64,000 bases of DNA from Pseudomonas paracarnis (GTDB lineage: Bacteria; Pseudomonadota; Gammaproteobacteria; Pseudomonadales; Pseudomonadaceae). The translations under genes and the position numbers were made by a program. Under the pieces are notes generated by a model. It worked only from the letters and a program-made list of their open reading frames with translations. It was not told the DNA's origin and ran no database searches. The stretch covers positions 92,322 to 156,321 of the forward strand of contig NZ_CAJFCN010000013.1 in assembly GCF_904063055.1 (NCBI RefSeq), in the 5' to 3' direction. Of this stretch, positions 27,100-36,103 are shown one piece after another; position 1 is the first letter of the stretch; each line of letters begins with the position of its first letter.

Positions 27100-27480
27100 C
27101 ATTGTAGCGGCCAGCCGTCCACTTATCCACATGTAGGTTGTTCACAGGCCACCCAAAATCAACGTCTTAACCGCAAAAAATGCGACCAGTGGTCTGTGCA
27201 TAAGCTCTGTGGATAAACCCACCTAAGCTCGTTGTACAAGTGGGGTCGAAAGTCTGTGGGTAACCGGCCTGTGGATAAGTAGCTGTTCCACACACAGCTT
27301 ATCCGATAGCGCAGCACAGGCAGAGCACCGCTTCTCCCCCGTGTTGTCATTCTCTGTACAACACGTGGAACAAGGGCTCAAGGCAGTTATCCACAGATGA
27401 TCGCGTCCCTAGCTTTTATAAGCTTTACAGAAAAGCTTTAAATAACTTCCTTCTTTATTTTTATATCTATCGCATGGCAG
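27100..27480. other. Chromosomal replication origin oriC (DnaA boxes plus AT-rich unwinding region)
   Basis: Between dnaA and rpmH. Perfect TTATCCACA boxes at 27123-27131 and 27387-27395 (plus) and 27208-27216 and 27270-27278 (minus), with variants at 27195-27203 (TGTGCATAA) and 27255-27263 (TGTGGGTAA). The A/T-rich stretch at about 27411-27474 (CTTTTATAAGC, TTTAAATAAC, TTTATTTTTATATC) is the likely DNA-unwinding element, on the rpmH side. Position and make-up match the known pseudomonad origin. From 27057 to 27641 there is no other gene. A degenerate parS half site lies at 27357-27372. Confidence 0.93.
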
Positions 27481-27551
27481 ATGGAAGTCAGACGGGGAGA
27501 AGGGCGCCAGGACCCCGTCGACATCTAATTAAAGGAAAAGCTGGTTGGAAA

Positions 27552-27580
27552 TTGACCTAGAGGCTTGCTTTCTCTAGAAT
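27552..27580 (+). promoter_or_regulatory. Sigma-70 promoter of rpmH
   Basis: TTGACC, a 17-base spacer, then TAGAAT, 61 bases before the rpmH start. Near-consensus, fitting a ribosomal-protein gene. Confidence 0.85.
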
Positions 27581-27641
27581 CGCCGGTCTCTTAAAACGGG
27601 GGCCATTCCGGCCCGTTGTGGACGAACCAGGTAACAACGCC

Positions 27642-27776
27642 ATGAAACGTACTTTCCAACCAAGCACCATCAAACGCGCCCGTACTCACGGCTTCCGTGC
27701 TCGCATGGCTACCAAGAACGGCCGTGCTGTCCTGTCGCGTCGCCGCGCCAAAGGTCGTGCGCGTCTGGCAGTTTGA
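27642..27776 (+). CDS. rpmH: 50S ribosomal protein L34
   Basis: 44 residues, highly basic (MKRTFQPSTIKRARTHGFRA start, RRRAKGRARLAV end), the standard L34 size and sequence. It is a structural protein of the large subunit. The stop is followed 13 bases later by the rnpA start, the invariant rpmH-rnpA arrangement. Confidence 0.98.
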   Translation: MKRTFQPSTIKRARTHGFRARMATKNGRAVLSRRRAKGRARLAV

Positions 27777-27789
27777 TAATCCGGTACTG

Positions 27790-28197
27790 GTGGTGAGTCA
27801 GGACTTCAGTCGGGAAAAGCGTCTGCTAACCCCCCGGCATTTCAAGGCAGTCTTTGACTCCCCCACCGGCAAGGTTCCGGGGAAAAATCTCCTGCTCCTT
27901 GCGCGTAACAACGATCTTGATCATCCCCGTCTCGGGTTGGTGATCGGCAAGAAGAGCGTAAAGCTCTCCGTTGAGCGCAATCGCCTCAAGCGTCTGATGC
28001 GCGAATCGTTTCGCCTCCACCAGGACACTCTGGTTGGTTGGGATATTGTTATCGTCGCGCGCAAAGGCTTGGGTGATGTAGAAAGCCCCGAATTGATTCA
28101 GCATTTCGGCAAGCTCTGGAAACGTTTGGCGCGTACCCACAAGCCAGCACCAGCAGTCAGCACCGAAACTGTAGGGGTAGACAGCCTTGATGCGTAA
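27790..28197 (+). CDS. rnpA: Ribonuclease P protein component
   Basis: 135 residues. The basic protein cofactor of RNase P, which matures tRNA 5' ends. SREKRLLTPRHFKAVFDSP start, the RNR motif in KLSVERNRLKRLMRESFR (about residues 57-74). I use GTG at 27790 (MVSQDF...); an adjacent GTG at 27793 is equally placed, and the longer frame from 27697 overlaps rpmH and has no homology there. It overlaps yidD by 8 bases. Confidence 0.96.
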   Translation: MVSQDFSREKRLLTPRHFKAVFDSPTGKVPGKNLLLLARNNDLDHPRLGLVIGKKSVKLSVERNRLKRLMRESFRLHQDTLVGWDIVIVARKGLGDVESPELIQHFGKLWKRLARTHKPAPAVSTETVGVDSLDA

Positions 28198-28435
28198 ACT
28201 GGCAATCGTTCCGATCCAGTTTTATCGCTATGCCATTAGTCCTCTGATGGCCAGCCACTGTCGTTTCTACCCCAGTTGTTCCTGCTACGCGTTAGAGGCC
28301 ATAGAAAATCATGGTCTTCTGCGCGGTGGCTGGCTGACCTTTCGTCGTTTAGGTCGCTGTCATCCGTGGAATCCCGGTGGTTATGACCCGGTTCCACCTA
28401 TCCCTACCTCCCGTTCTTCTTCGATGGCCGAGTAA
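28190..28435 (+). CDS. yidD: Membrane protein insertion efficiency factor YidD
   Basis: 81 residues. A small membrane-associated protein helping YidC-dependent insertion. Typical IQFYRYAISPLM N-terminus, then CRFYPSCSCYALEAIENHG and the GRCHPWNPGGYDPVP signature. It overlaps rnpA by 8 bases and ends two bases before yidC, the conserved rnpA-yidD-yidC unit. Confidence 0.97.
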   Translation: MRKLAIVPIQFYRYAISPLMASHCRFYPSCSCYALEAIENHGLLRGGWLTFRRLGRCHPWNPGGYDPVPPIPTSRSSSMAE

Positions 28436-28437
28436 TC

Positions 28438-30120
28438 ATGGATATTAAACGCACAATCCTGATCGTCGCCCTGGCAATCGTGTCCTATGTCATGGTCCTT
28501 AAATGGAACCAGGACTACGGTCAGGCTGCCCTGCCGACTCAGAATGTTGCTACCAATCAGGCTGCGCCGGCTATTCCGGACACCCCGCTGGGTAACAATG
28601 CGTCCGCGAGTGCCGATGTTCCCAGCGCGAATGGCGAGACAAGTGCCCCGTTAGAAACGCCAGTGGTCACCAACAAAGACCTCATCCACGTAAAAACGGA
28701 TGTGCTCGACCTGGCTATCGACCCACAAGGTGGTGATATCGCACAGCTGAAGCTGCCGCTTTATCCACGTCGCCAAGACCATCCGGATGTGCCGTTCCAA
28801 CTGTTCGATAACGGCGGTGAACGTACCTATCTGGCGCAAAGCGGCCTGACCGGCACCAATGGTCCGGATGCACGTGCTACCGGTCGTCCGGTTTATTCGA
28901 CCGAGCAGAAGACTTATCAACTGGCAGACGGCCAGAACCAGTTGAACGTCGACCTGAAATTCAGCCTCGACGGTGTCAACTACATCAAGCGTTTCAGCTT
29001 TACCCGCGGTTTGTACGATTTGAAGGTCACTTACCTGATCGACAACACCAGCGACAAAGCCTGGAGCGGCAACCTGTTTGCCCAGCTCAAGCGTGACGCC
29101 AGCTCCGATCCGTCTTCCAGCACCGCCACCGGTACCGCCACTTACCTGGGCGCCGCCCTGTGGACAAGTAACGAGCCGTACAAAAAAGTGTCGATGAAAG
29201 ATATCGACAAGGGCTCGCTGAAAGAAACCGTCCAAGGTGGCTGGGTAGCGTGGCTGCAGCACTATTTCGTGACCGCCTGGATTCCTAACAAGGGTGACGC
29301 GAACCTGGTTCAGACCCGCAAGGACAGCCAGGGCAACTACATCATTGGTTTCACTGGCCCGGCGTTGACCGTCGCTCCAGGTGCCAAGGCTGAAACCAGC
29401 GCTACCCTGTACGCCGGCCCTAAAAGCCAGGCGGTACTGAAAGAGTTGTCCCCAGGCCTGGAATTGACTGTGGACTACGGCTTCCTGTGGTTCATTGCCC
29501 AGCCGATCTTCTGGCTGTTGCAGCATATCCACAGCATCGTCGGTAACTGGGGCTGGTCGATCATCTTCCTGACCATGCTGATCAAAGGGCTTTTCTTCCC
29601 TCTGTCGGCAGCCAGCTACAAATCGATGGCGCGTATGCGTGCCGTGGCCCCGAAACTGGCCGCGCTGAAAGAACAACATGGTGATGACCGGCAGAAAATG
29701 TCGCAGGCCATGATGGAGCTGTACAAGAAAGAGAAGATCAACCCGCTGGGTGGATGCTTGCCGATTCTGGTACAGATGCCGGTGTTCCTATCGCTTTACT
29801 GGGTATTGCTGGAAAGCGTTGAAATGCGCCAGGCGCCGTTCATGCTGTGGATAACTGACCTGTCGATCAAAGACCCGTTCTTTATCCTGCCGATCATCAT
29901 GGGCGCGACCATGTTTATCCAGCAGCGTCTGAACCCAACCCCGCCGGATCCGATGCAGGCCAAGGTAATGAAAATGATGCCAATCATCTTCACCTTCTTC
30001 TTCCTGTGGTTCCCTGCTGGCTTGGTACTGTACTGGGTGGTCAACAACGTGTTGTCGATCTCTCAACAGTGGTACATCACACGTAAAATCGAAGCGGCTA
30101 CCAAAAAAGCCGAGGCGTAA
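28438..30120 (+). CDS. yidC: Membrane protein insertase YidC
   Basis: 560 residues, the long Gram-negative form. N-terminal anchor (about 5-22), large periplasmic domain (about 50-340), then the conserved five-helix core with the cytoplasmic coiled-coil hairpin (AVAPKLAALKEQHGDDRQKM) and the helix IFTFFFLWFPAGLVLYWVVN. It inserts proteins with or without Sec. The last gene of the rpmH group, followed by a terminator. A perfect DnaA box lies in it at 29846-29854. Confidence 0.98.
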   Translation: MDIKRTILIVALAIVSYVMVLKWNQDYGQAALPTQNVATNQAAPAIPDTPLGNNASASADVPSANGETSAPLETPVVTNKDLIHVKTDVLDLAIDPQGGDIAQLKLPLYPRRQDHPDVPFQLFDNGGERTYLAQSGLTGTNGPDARATGRPVYSTEQKTYQLADGQNQLNVDLKFSLDGVNYIKRFSFTRGLYDLKVTYLIDNTSDKAWSGNLFAQLKRDASSDPSSSTATGTATYLGAALWTSNEPYKKVSMKDIDKGSLKETVQGGWVAWLQHYFVTAWIPNKGDANLVQTRKDSQGNYIIGFTGPALTVAPGAKAETSATLYAGPKSQAVLKELSPGLELTVDYGFLWFIAQPIFWLLQHIHSIVGNWGWSIIFLTMLIKGLFFPLSAASYKSMARMRAVAPKLAALKEQHGDDRQKMSQAMMELYKKEKINPLGGCLPILVQMPVFLSLYWVLLESVEMRQAPFMLWITDLSIKDPFFILPIIMGATMFIQQRLNPTPPDPMQAKVMKMMPIIFTFFFLWFPAGLVLYWVVNNVLSISQQWYITRKIEAATKKAEA

Positions 30121-30142
30121 TTTACTCTGTGGATAACCACTC

Positions 30143-30170
30143 AAGACGCCCCCTAGTGGGGCGTTTTGCT
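30143..30170 (+). terminator. Intrinsic terminator after yidC
   Basis: ACGCCCC, loop CTAGT, GGGGCGT, then TTTT. It separates yidC from mnmE, both on the same strand. A perfect DnaA box (30128-30136) lies right before it. Confidence 0.85.
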
Positions 30171-30199
30171 TTCCGTCACTTTTGTTCTGGAACCTGCTG

Positions 30200-31570
30200 A
30201 TGAGCGCTCCTCGTGAAACCATCGCTGCTGTCGCTACCGCTCAAGGTCGGGGCGGTGTCGGCATCGTTCGAATTTCCGGGCCATTGGCGGGCGTGGCAGC
30301 CAAGGCTATCAGCGGCCGGGAGCTGAAACCCCGTTATGCCCATTACGGCCAGTTCCTGGATGCCGACCACAGCGTATTGGACGAGGGGCTGGCCATCTAT
30401 TTTCCAGGGCCAAACTCGTTCACCGGTGAAGATGTCCTTGAACTACAAGGGCACGGTGGTCCTGTGGTGTTGGACATGCTGCTGCAGCGCTGCTTGCAAT
30501 TGGGTTGCCGCCTGGCCAGACCCGGGGAATTCAGCGAACGCGCATTCTTGAACGATAAGCTCGACCTGGCCCAGGCCGAAGCTATCGCTGATTTGATCGA
30601 AGCCAGTTCTGCACAGGCTGCACGTAACGCGTTGCGCTCATTGCAGGGGGCTTTTTCCCTGCGTGTGCATAATTTGACCGAGCAGTTGATCAGTCTGCGC
30701 ATCTACGTCGAAGCCGCGATTGATTTTCCGGAAGAAGAAATCGACTTTCTGGCGGATGGCCATGTATTGGCGATGCTGGACAAAGTCCGCGATGAGTTAT
30801 CCACAGTGCTGCGTGAAGCCGGGCAGGGCGCCTTACTGCGCGATGGTATGACGGTGGTAATTGCCGGCCGGCCCAATGCCGGCAAATCCAGCCTGCTCAA
30901 TGCTCTTGCAGGGCGCGAGGCGGCCATCGTCACCGAGATCGCCGGCACTACACGGGATATCTTGCGCGAGCATATCCACATCGACGGTATGCCGCTGCAC
31001 GTGGTCGACACCGCTGGTCTGCGCGACACCGACGACCAGGTGGAAAAGATCGGCGTGGAACGTGCGCTCAAGGCGATCAGCGAAGCCGATCGTGTGTTGC
31101 TGGTGGTGGATGCCACTGCACCGGAAGCAGTGGATCCTTTTGCCTTGTGGCCCGAATTCCTTGAACAACGGCCAGACCCGGCCAAAGTCACCTTGATCCG
31201 TAACAAGGCCGACCTTACGGGTGAAGCCATCGCCCTGGAAACCAGTGAAGATGGCCACGTCACGATCAGCTTGAGCGCGAAATCGGCCGGTGAGGGTCTG
31301 GAATTGCTGCGCGAACACCTTAAAGCCTGCATGGGCTACGAACAGACGTCGGAAAGCAGCTTCAGTGCGCGGCGCAGGCACCTGGAAGCGCTGCGTCATG
31401 CCAGCGCGGCCCTGGAGCACGGGCGCGCTCAGTTGACCTTGGCGGGGGCTGGGGAGCTGCTGGCTGAAGATCTGCGTCAGGCGCAGCAGCTGTTGGGTGA
31501 AATCACCGGCGCTTTCAGTTCGGATGATTTGCTGGGGCGGATTTTCTCAAGCTTTTGCATTGGCAAGTAA
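30200..31570 (+). CDS. mnmE: tRNA uridine-5-carboxymethylaminomethyl modification GTPase MnmE
   Basis: 456 residues from ATG at 30200; a longer frame from 30182 adds unconserved residues. With MnmG it makes cmnm5U34 in wobble positions. N-terminal tetrahydrofolate-binding domain (1-118), helical domain, and an inserted G domain: GRPNAGKSSLLN (G1), AGTTRDI (G2), DTAGL (G3), NKAD (G4); C-terminus is the conserved FCIGK. A perfect DnaA box occurs at 30797-30805 in the gene. Its partner mnmG is 4.5 kb away beyond the iron cassette. Confidence 0.98.
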   Translation: MSAPRETIAAVATAQGRGGVGIVRISGPLAGVAAKAISGRELKPRYAHYGQFLDADHSVLDEGLAIYFPGPNSFTGEDVLELQGHGGPVVLDMLLQRCLQLGCRLARPGEFSERAFLNDKLDLAQAEAIADLIEASSAQAARNALRSLQGAFSLRVHNLTEQLISLRIYVEAAIDFPEEEIDFLADGHVLAMLDKVRDELSTVLREAGQGALLRDGMTVVIAGRPNAGKSSLLNALAGREAAIVTEIAGTTRDILREHIHIDGMPLHVVDTAGLRDTDDQVEKIGVERALKAISEADRVLLVVDATAPEAVDPFALWPEFLEQRPDPAKVTLIRNKADLTGEAIALETSEDGHVTISLSAKSAGEGLELLREHLKACMGYEQTSESSFSARRRHLEALRHASAALEHGRAQLTLAGAGELLAEDLRQAQQLLGEITGAFSSDDLLGRIFSSFCIGK

Positions 31571-31588
31571 CCGAGTTATCCACACCGT

Positions 31589-34024
31589 CTACCAGTTGTA
31601 AGACACCGTACCGAGCAAGGTACGGCTGTCGCCCCAATAGCAACGCCCCGCATCGTTGCAACCGGATACATATTCCTTGTCGAACAGGTTCTTGGCGTTC
31701 AGGTCCACCGACCAGTGTGGGTTGATCTGATAACCCAGTGCCGCATCCACCAAGGTGACGCTACCTGCGTCCAGCTTCCCGTAGAGCGTAGGCGGGGTGT
31801 AGGAAAAGGTACTGTCGAAATAGCGCACCCCGCCGCCCACGGAGAAACCCTTGAGTTGGCCGTCGAGAAAGCGATATTTGCCCCACACCGAAGCCTGGTT
31901 ACGCGGCACGCCCGTCATCTGACGGCCTTCTACCAGCGAAGTGGCCGAATCCTTGGTTATCCGGGCGTCGGTGTAGGTATAGGCTGCCGTCACGTTGAAG
32001 TTGGAGCTGATGTTACTGTTGACCTCGACTTCCACGCCCTTGGCGCGACTTTCACCGACTTGGCGATAGCTGTTGGTGGTGGCATCAAGGTAGGTATCGT
32101 CCTGCTTGCGCAGGTCATACACCGACACGGTCATCGCCGTATCCCAGCCGATCGGTTCGTACTTAACGCCCACTTCGTATTGGCTGCTGGTGATCGGTTT
32201 CAACGGCGAGCCGGCGTTGGAGATCTGCTGCACGGGGACAAACGCGGTGGAATAGCTGACATACGGCGTAAGGCCGTTGTCGAACTGGTACATCACCCCG
32301 CCCTGGTAAGTGAATTTACGATCCTGTGAGTTGATATTGCTCGATGGCTTGACCTTGTCTCGGTAATCGCTGTCGACCCAGTCCTGGCGGCCGCCGAGCA
32401 GAAAGAGCCAATGGTCGTATTTGCTTTGGATCTGTGCATAAACCCCTTTCATCTGCTGTTCAAGCAAAGTGTTTTGCACTGCCAGGGGAGTGAGCGGGTC
32501 GCGCAGGTACACCGGGTTATACACATCGATGGTGCCGGCGAAACCCGCATCCCAGTCTTGATTGAACGAGGTTCGGTCATAGCTGGCGCCCAATAGCACT
32601 GTGTTTTCCACACTGCCCAACTGGAACTTGCCTTCGAGCTGGTTATCCAGGGAATAGACCATCGACTTGTTGTAGCGGTCGTAGGCGTTCATGTTCAGCC
32701 GGGTGCCGAAGCCACCGTTATTCAATGAGCCAGGCCAGGTTTCGTGCCGGTTGATACGTGACTGCATATAGCGCGAGTTCTGACGGAACTGGCAGTCATC
32801 ATTGAAGCTGTGGCTGAACTCATAGCCGGTGCTCCACGCTTCGCGTTCAAAGGTGTTCCAGTCCGGGTTGCCCAGCAAGGTGTGTTTGGACAGCTTGCCG
32901 TTGGGATTTGTAAGCAGGGTACCGGCGGCGGGTAGGCCGAGTTCCAGGTTGGTATGGTCTTTCTGATAGTTGGCCAGCAGCGTCAGGGTGTTGTAGTCGT
33001 CGAAGTTCAGGGTCAAGGATGGCGCGATATACAGACGATCGTCCGGAACGTGATCGGTCTGCGTGTCGGATTTACGCCCCAGCATCACCACCCGACCCAG
33101 GATAGTGTCACTGTCGTTGAGCGGGCCCGAGATATCCACACCCAACTGGCGTCGATTATTCGAACCATAACTCACCTGCACCTCGCCTTGCGGGGTTGCA
33201 GTCGGGTGTTTACTCACCAGATTAACCAAGCCACCGGGTGCGTTTTCACCGTAGAGCAGGGAAGAAGGACCGCGGAAAATCTCGACCCGTTCCAGGCCGT
33301 AGGGTTCGCTGGTGGTGTCGTATCGATTGCCTTGAACTCGCAGACCATCTCGCAGCAGGCCGTAGCCGTAATCCGTGGCGTTGAAACCGCGTATGAAAAA
33401 CAGATCGCCTGCCAAGCCGTCGCCCGCCGCGAACGGTGGGGCGAAGATTCCCGGTACGTAGCCCAGCACTTCTGTCAGGGTCTGGGACTTCTGGTCCTTG
33501 ATACGCTGGCCAGTGACAACGGACACCGAACGCGGGGTCTCGGACAGCGGTGTGCTGGTCTTCGTGCCGATCCGGCTGCTCTGAGCCTTGTAGCCTACAT
33601 CCCCGGCGATCTCTTGATTGAAGCCGCCCTGTTGATAAGCGTTGACGGTGGTAGGGGCCAAGGTCAATTGGCCAGCAGGTGCCGCCTGTAATACATAGCT
33701 GCCGGGAGCCTGTGCGACCGCCTGCAGGTCCGAGTTCTGCAACAGTAGCGCAAAGCCCTGGTCCACCGAATAGTCACCTTGCAGCCCTGGCGTATTCAAA
33801 CGCGCCGTTTGCTGTGGCGAGAAGGACAGAATCACATTGGCCTTGGCGGCAAACTGGCTCAAGGCGTTGTCCAGCGGGCCTGCGGCAATGGCAAAGTGTT
33901 GCGTTGCGCGGGCGGCCATGACGGTGGTGGATAACAACACACCGGTCGTAGCGGTGATGAACTGCAGACCGTACGTCATGCCATGGCAGGAAAGTCGTTT
34001 GCGGAGCGGGGTGGGAAGGCGCAT
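31589..34024 (-). CDS. TonB-dependent siderophore receptor with STN signalling domain (transducer)
   Basis: 811 residues from ATG at 34024; a TTG 19 codons upstream is less likely. A signal peptide (about 1-40) precedes an STN domain (about 40-125: LDNALSQFAAKANVILSFSP...) typical of receptors that signal to a FecR-type anti-sigma factor. Plug domain with GYVPGIFAPP and RGFNATDYGYGLLRDG, ELVLYGENAPGG-like block (SSLLYGENAPGGLVNLVSK), then a 22-strand barrel ending in an aromatic residue (GTVSYNW). Uptake of a ferric siderophore through the outer membrane is inferred; which siderophore cannot be told. Downstream of fecR and fecI-like genes. Confidence 0.93.
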   Translation of the reverse strand: MRLPTPLRKRLSCHGMTYGLQFITATTGVLLSTTVMAARATQHFAIAAGPLDNALSQFAAKANVILSFSPQQTARLNTPGLQGDYSVDQGFALLLQNSDLQAVAQAPGSYVLQAAPAGQLTLAPTTVNAYQQGGFNQEIAGDVGYKAQSSRIGTKTSTPLSETPRSVSVVTGQRIKDQKSQTLTEVLGYVPGIFAPPFAAGDGLAGDLFFIRGFNATDYGYGLLRDGLRVQGNRYDTTSEPYGLERVEIFRGPSSLLYGENAPGGLVNLVSKHPTATPQGEVQVSYGSNNRRQLGVDISGPLNDSDTILGRVVMLGRKSDTQTDHVPDDRLYIAPSLTLNFDDYNTLTLLANYQKDHTNLELGLPAAGTLLTNPNGKLSKHTLLGNPDWNTFEREAWSTGYEFSHSFNDDCQFRQNSRYMQSRINRHETWPGSLNNGGFGTRLNMNAYDRYNKSMVYSLDNQLEGKFQLGSVENTVLLGASYDRTSFNQDWDAGFAGTIDVYNPVYLRDPLTPLAVQNTLLEQQMKGVYAQIQSKYDHWLFLLGGRQDWVDSDYRDKVKPSSNINSQDRKFTYQGGVMYQFDNGLTPYVSYSTAFVPVQQISNAGSPLKPITSSQYEVGVKYEPIGWDTAMTVSVYDLRKQDDTYLDATTNSYRQVGESRAKGVEVEVNSNISSNFNVTAAYTYTDARITKDSATSLVEGRQMTGVPRNQASVWGKYRFLDGQLKGFSVGGGVRYFDSTFSYTPPTLYGKLDAGSVTLVDAALGYQINPHWSVDLNAKNLFDKEYVSGCNDAGRCYWGDSRTLLGTVSYNW

Positions 34025-34114
34025 AGGTGAGTAAGCCCTGAAGGTAGCGTCGTGATTACCTGTAGGGCCGCACCAGGTCAAAAAAAGATAACCCCTCTGT
34101 GGATTATTTTTCGA

Positions 34115-35059
34115 TTAGCCGATCCGGGTGACCGACACCCAATAGCGCGTAAAGTATTTCACTTGAATCGGCAGGCTCGCTTGCAGGTTAGCGAGGACGG
34201 CATCGGTTGAGTCCAGACGGAATGTCCCGGAAACGCGTAGGCCCGCAGAGGCTGGGTCGCAGTGCAATACGCCCGGCCGATAGCGCGCCAACTCATCGAT
34301 AACTTCTCCTAGCCGAGCATCGAGCACGATCAGTTGGCCATCGACCCAGGCGGCCTGTACACCGCCATATCGCTGGGCAGGGCGCACATTGTGCCGATCA
34401 AACTCTGCGCTCTCACCCGCGCCCATAGTGCGGCGAAGTTCGGGTTGGTCGCCGGGGGATATCTCAACCCGTTCTTCCAAGACGCCCACCCGCGTGGCAT
34501 CCGGCAGTTGGCGCACAGTAAACCGAGTGCCCAGCGCCTTGACCCGGCCTTGGCGAGTTTCTACATAAAACGGTAAGTGCCCACCCCGCGTGCCGGTGTG
34601 GATAAGTACTTCACCCTCGCGCAGACGGATCAAACGTTGGTACCCGTCAAAGGCCACATCGATAGCGGTATGAGTATTGAGATTGATCTGCGTGCCATCC
34701 GCCAACTCGATGCGCCGCCTCTGGCCCACCGACGTGCGGTAATCAGCCCATGCGTTACCCAACGACGTATGTTGCTGGACGTTCCAGCCCAGGTAGCCAC
34801 TGCCGCCAAGCACCAGCATCCACTTGAGTACCTGGCGCCGCTGTTGCGTGGTGGATAACGCGCGGCGTGTGAGATCAGGGGGCAGGCCACCGAGGCTGCG
34901 TTGCAACTGCTCCATCTGGTCCCAAGCCGCCTGGTGGGACGGGTCATGATTAAGCCACTGCTGCCAGGCTTGATGTTGTGCGGGCGTCGGTGATTGCGAC
35001 TGGAATTGCACATACCAACTGGCAGCGACCTCGAACGCCTTGCGGTCAGGGCTGACCAT
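34115..35059 (-). CDS. fecR: FecR-family anti-sigma factor / signal transducer
   Basis: 314 residues from ATG at 35059, which shares one base with the stop of the sigma-factor gene (TAATG). N-terminal cytoplasmic DUF4880-type segment (WYVQFQSQSPTPAQHQAWQQWL), one membrane helix at about residues 76-95 (VLKWMLVLGGSGYLGW), then the periplasmic FecR domain (RRIELADGTQINLNT...; ALGTRFTVRQL; VLEERVEISPG) that contacts the receptor's STN domain. Predicted to release the cognate sigma factor when the receptor is loaded. The symbol is used for the family only; ferric citrate specificity is not implied. Confidence 0.9.
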   Translation of the reverse strand: MVSPDRKAFEVAASWYVQFQSQSPTPAQHQAWQQWLNHDPSHQAAWDQMEQLQRSLGGLPPDLTRRALSTTQQRRQVLKWMLVLGGSGYLGWNVQQHTSLGNAWADYRTSVGQRRRIELADGTQINLNTHTAIDVAFDGYQRLIRLREGEVLIHTGTRGGHLPFYVETRQGRVKALGTRFTVRQLPDATRVGVLEERVEISPGDQPELRRTMGAGESAEFDRHNVRPAQRYGGVQAAWVDGQLIVLDARLGEVIDELARYRPGVLHCDPASAGLRVSGTFRLDSTDAVLANLQASLPIQVKYFTRYWVSVTRIG

Positions 35060-35565
35060 TACCGGCTGGCCATGATCAGGGAGCACTCGGTGAGGGCACG
35101 GATCATGTGTTTCTTCACCGTGGTCAGCGATACCTGCAGTAGATCGGCGATCTGTTGATAAGTCAGCCCTTCAATCTGTGCCAGCATGAAAATTCGCCGT
35201 GCACGCTCACCCAGCCCAGACAGCGCTTTATCCACAGCCACCAGGGTTTCGATGATGATTGCCTTGTCTTCCTCACTGATAGCCGTGGCTTCAGGACGCT
35301 CTGCCAGGGTCTGCCTGTAGGCCTGCTCGATGGCATGCCGGCGATACCGATCAATCACCAGGCCCCTGGCGATGGTGGCCAGATAGTCCCGTGGTTCGAG
35401 GATCTGCGCCGCATGTCGTCCACCGAGCATGCGCACGAACGTGTCGTGGGCCACATCGGCTGCATCGCTGGCGTTATGCAATTTTCCCTTGAGCCATCCG
35501 CGCAACCACGAATGGTGCTGTTCATAGATGTGGCGGACCGCTGCGGTATGTGAGGAGGGAGGCAT
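35059..35565 (-). CDS. fecI: ECF sigma factor, FecI type (iron starvation)
   Basis: 168 residues. Region 2 (HDTFVRMLGG...PRDYLATIARGLVIDRYRR) and region 4 (LAQIEGLTYQQIADLLQVSLTTVKKHMIRAL) are complete. It likely directs RNA polymerase to the promoter of the downstream receptor gene once freed from the FecR-like protein. A Fur-box-like sequence 17 bases upstream of the start suggests iron repression of the sigma factor and its regulator. The symbol marks the family only. Confidence 0.92.
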   Translation of the reverse strand: MPPSSHTAAVRHIYEQHHSWLRGWLKGKLHNASDAADVAHDTFVRMLGGRHAAQILEPRDYLATIARGLVIDRYRRHAIEQAYRQTLAERPEATAISEEDKAIIIETLVAVDKALSGLGERARRIFMLAQIEGLTYQQIADLLQVSLTTVKKHMIRALTECSLIMASR

Positions 35566-35581
35566 AGGCGCGACAAGGCAG

Positions 35582-35600
35582 GTTAATGATAATCGCTATT
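35582..35600. promoter_or_regulatory. Candidate Fur box upstream of the sigma-factor gene
   Basis: GTTAATGATAATCGCTATT matches 15 of 19 positions of the consensus GATAATGATAATCATTATC. It is directly upstream of the ECF sigma gene, the usual site for Fur-Fe2+ repression of such cassettes. Confidence 0.8.
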
Positions 35601-35689
35601 ATTAACTGGCCCAGTGTTTTCCCACAATAGATCTGTTTTTGTCCCACCCGGGATTAATTCCCAGCTTTGCCGTGGACGAAATCGGCCGT

Positions 35690-36000
35690 TTCTGTGGATT
35701 AAGCCCTGTGAATAACCGCTCCTGTGCCCAGTTGATAACAGGGCGTGAAACCTGCGTAAAAACCCATCTGTGGATAACCGGTCGTTTAATCCACAGGCTT
35801 AAAGCACTTATCCAAGGGCCTCATTGGCAGATGACCACAACGTTTTGAATCGCTGTACACATTGTAAACAAAGGCCTGTAGAGATCTATCCACAGAAATG
35901 TTGCTCAGTATAAATAAACATAAAAACAAAGATTTAATAAATTTCTCTCTTTTAATTTCTATTGTCTGTGATTCATCCACAGCTGGTTAAATTTTGTGCA
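35690..36000. other. Second DnaA-box-rich, AT-rich region upstream of mnmG (oriC-like)
   Basis: The gap from 35601 to 36103 has no gene. It holds one perfect DnaA box (TGTGGATAA, 35769-35777), near matches CTATCCACA (35886-35894) and TCATCCACA (35973-35981), other TGTGGATT/TGTGAATAA variants near 35694-35710, and a strongly A/T-rich block at about 35897-35970 (TAAATAAACATAAAAAC, TTTAATAAATTTC, TTTTAATTTC). The layout is that of an origin, 8.5 kb from oriC and next to gidA/mnmG, where E. coli oriC lies. Function is not established. Confidence 0.6.
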
Positions 36001-36103
36001 AAGGGTTCTTTAGGAAGCCCTAAGTCCCTATACTTGCCCGCAAAGCTCTAAAACCCTTTCAACAAACAATTCCTGATTACCTACATAAGCAGGCACGAGG
36101 TGC

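Noticed and set aside
27357..27372. parS-like sequence between oriC and rpmH
   Set aside because: Only the right half (CACGTGGAACA) matches; four mismatches.
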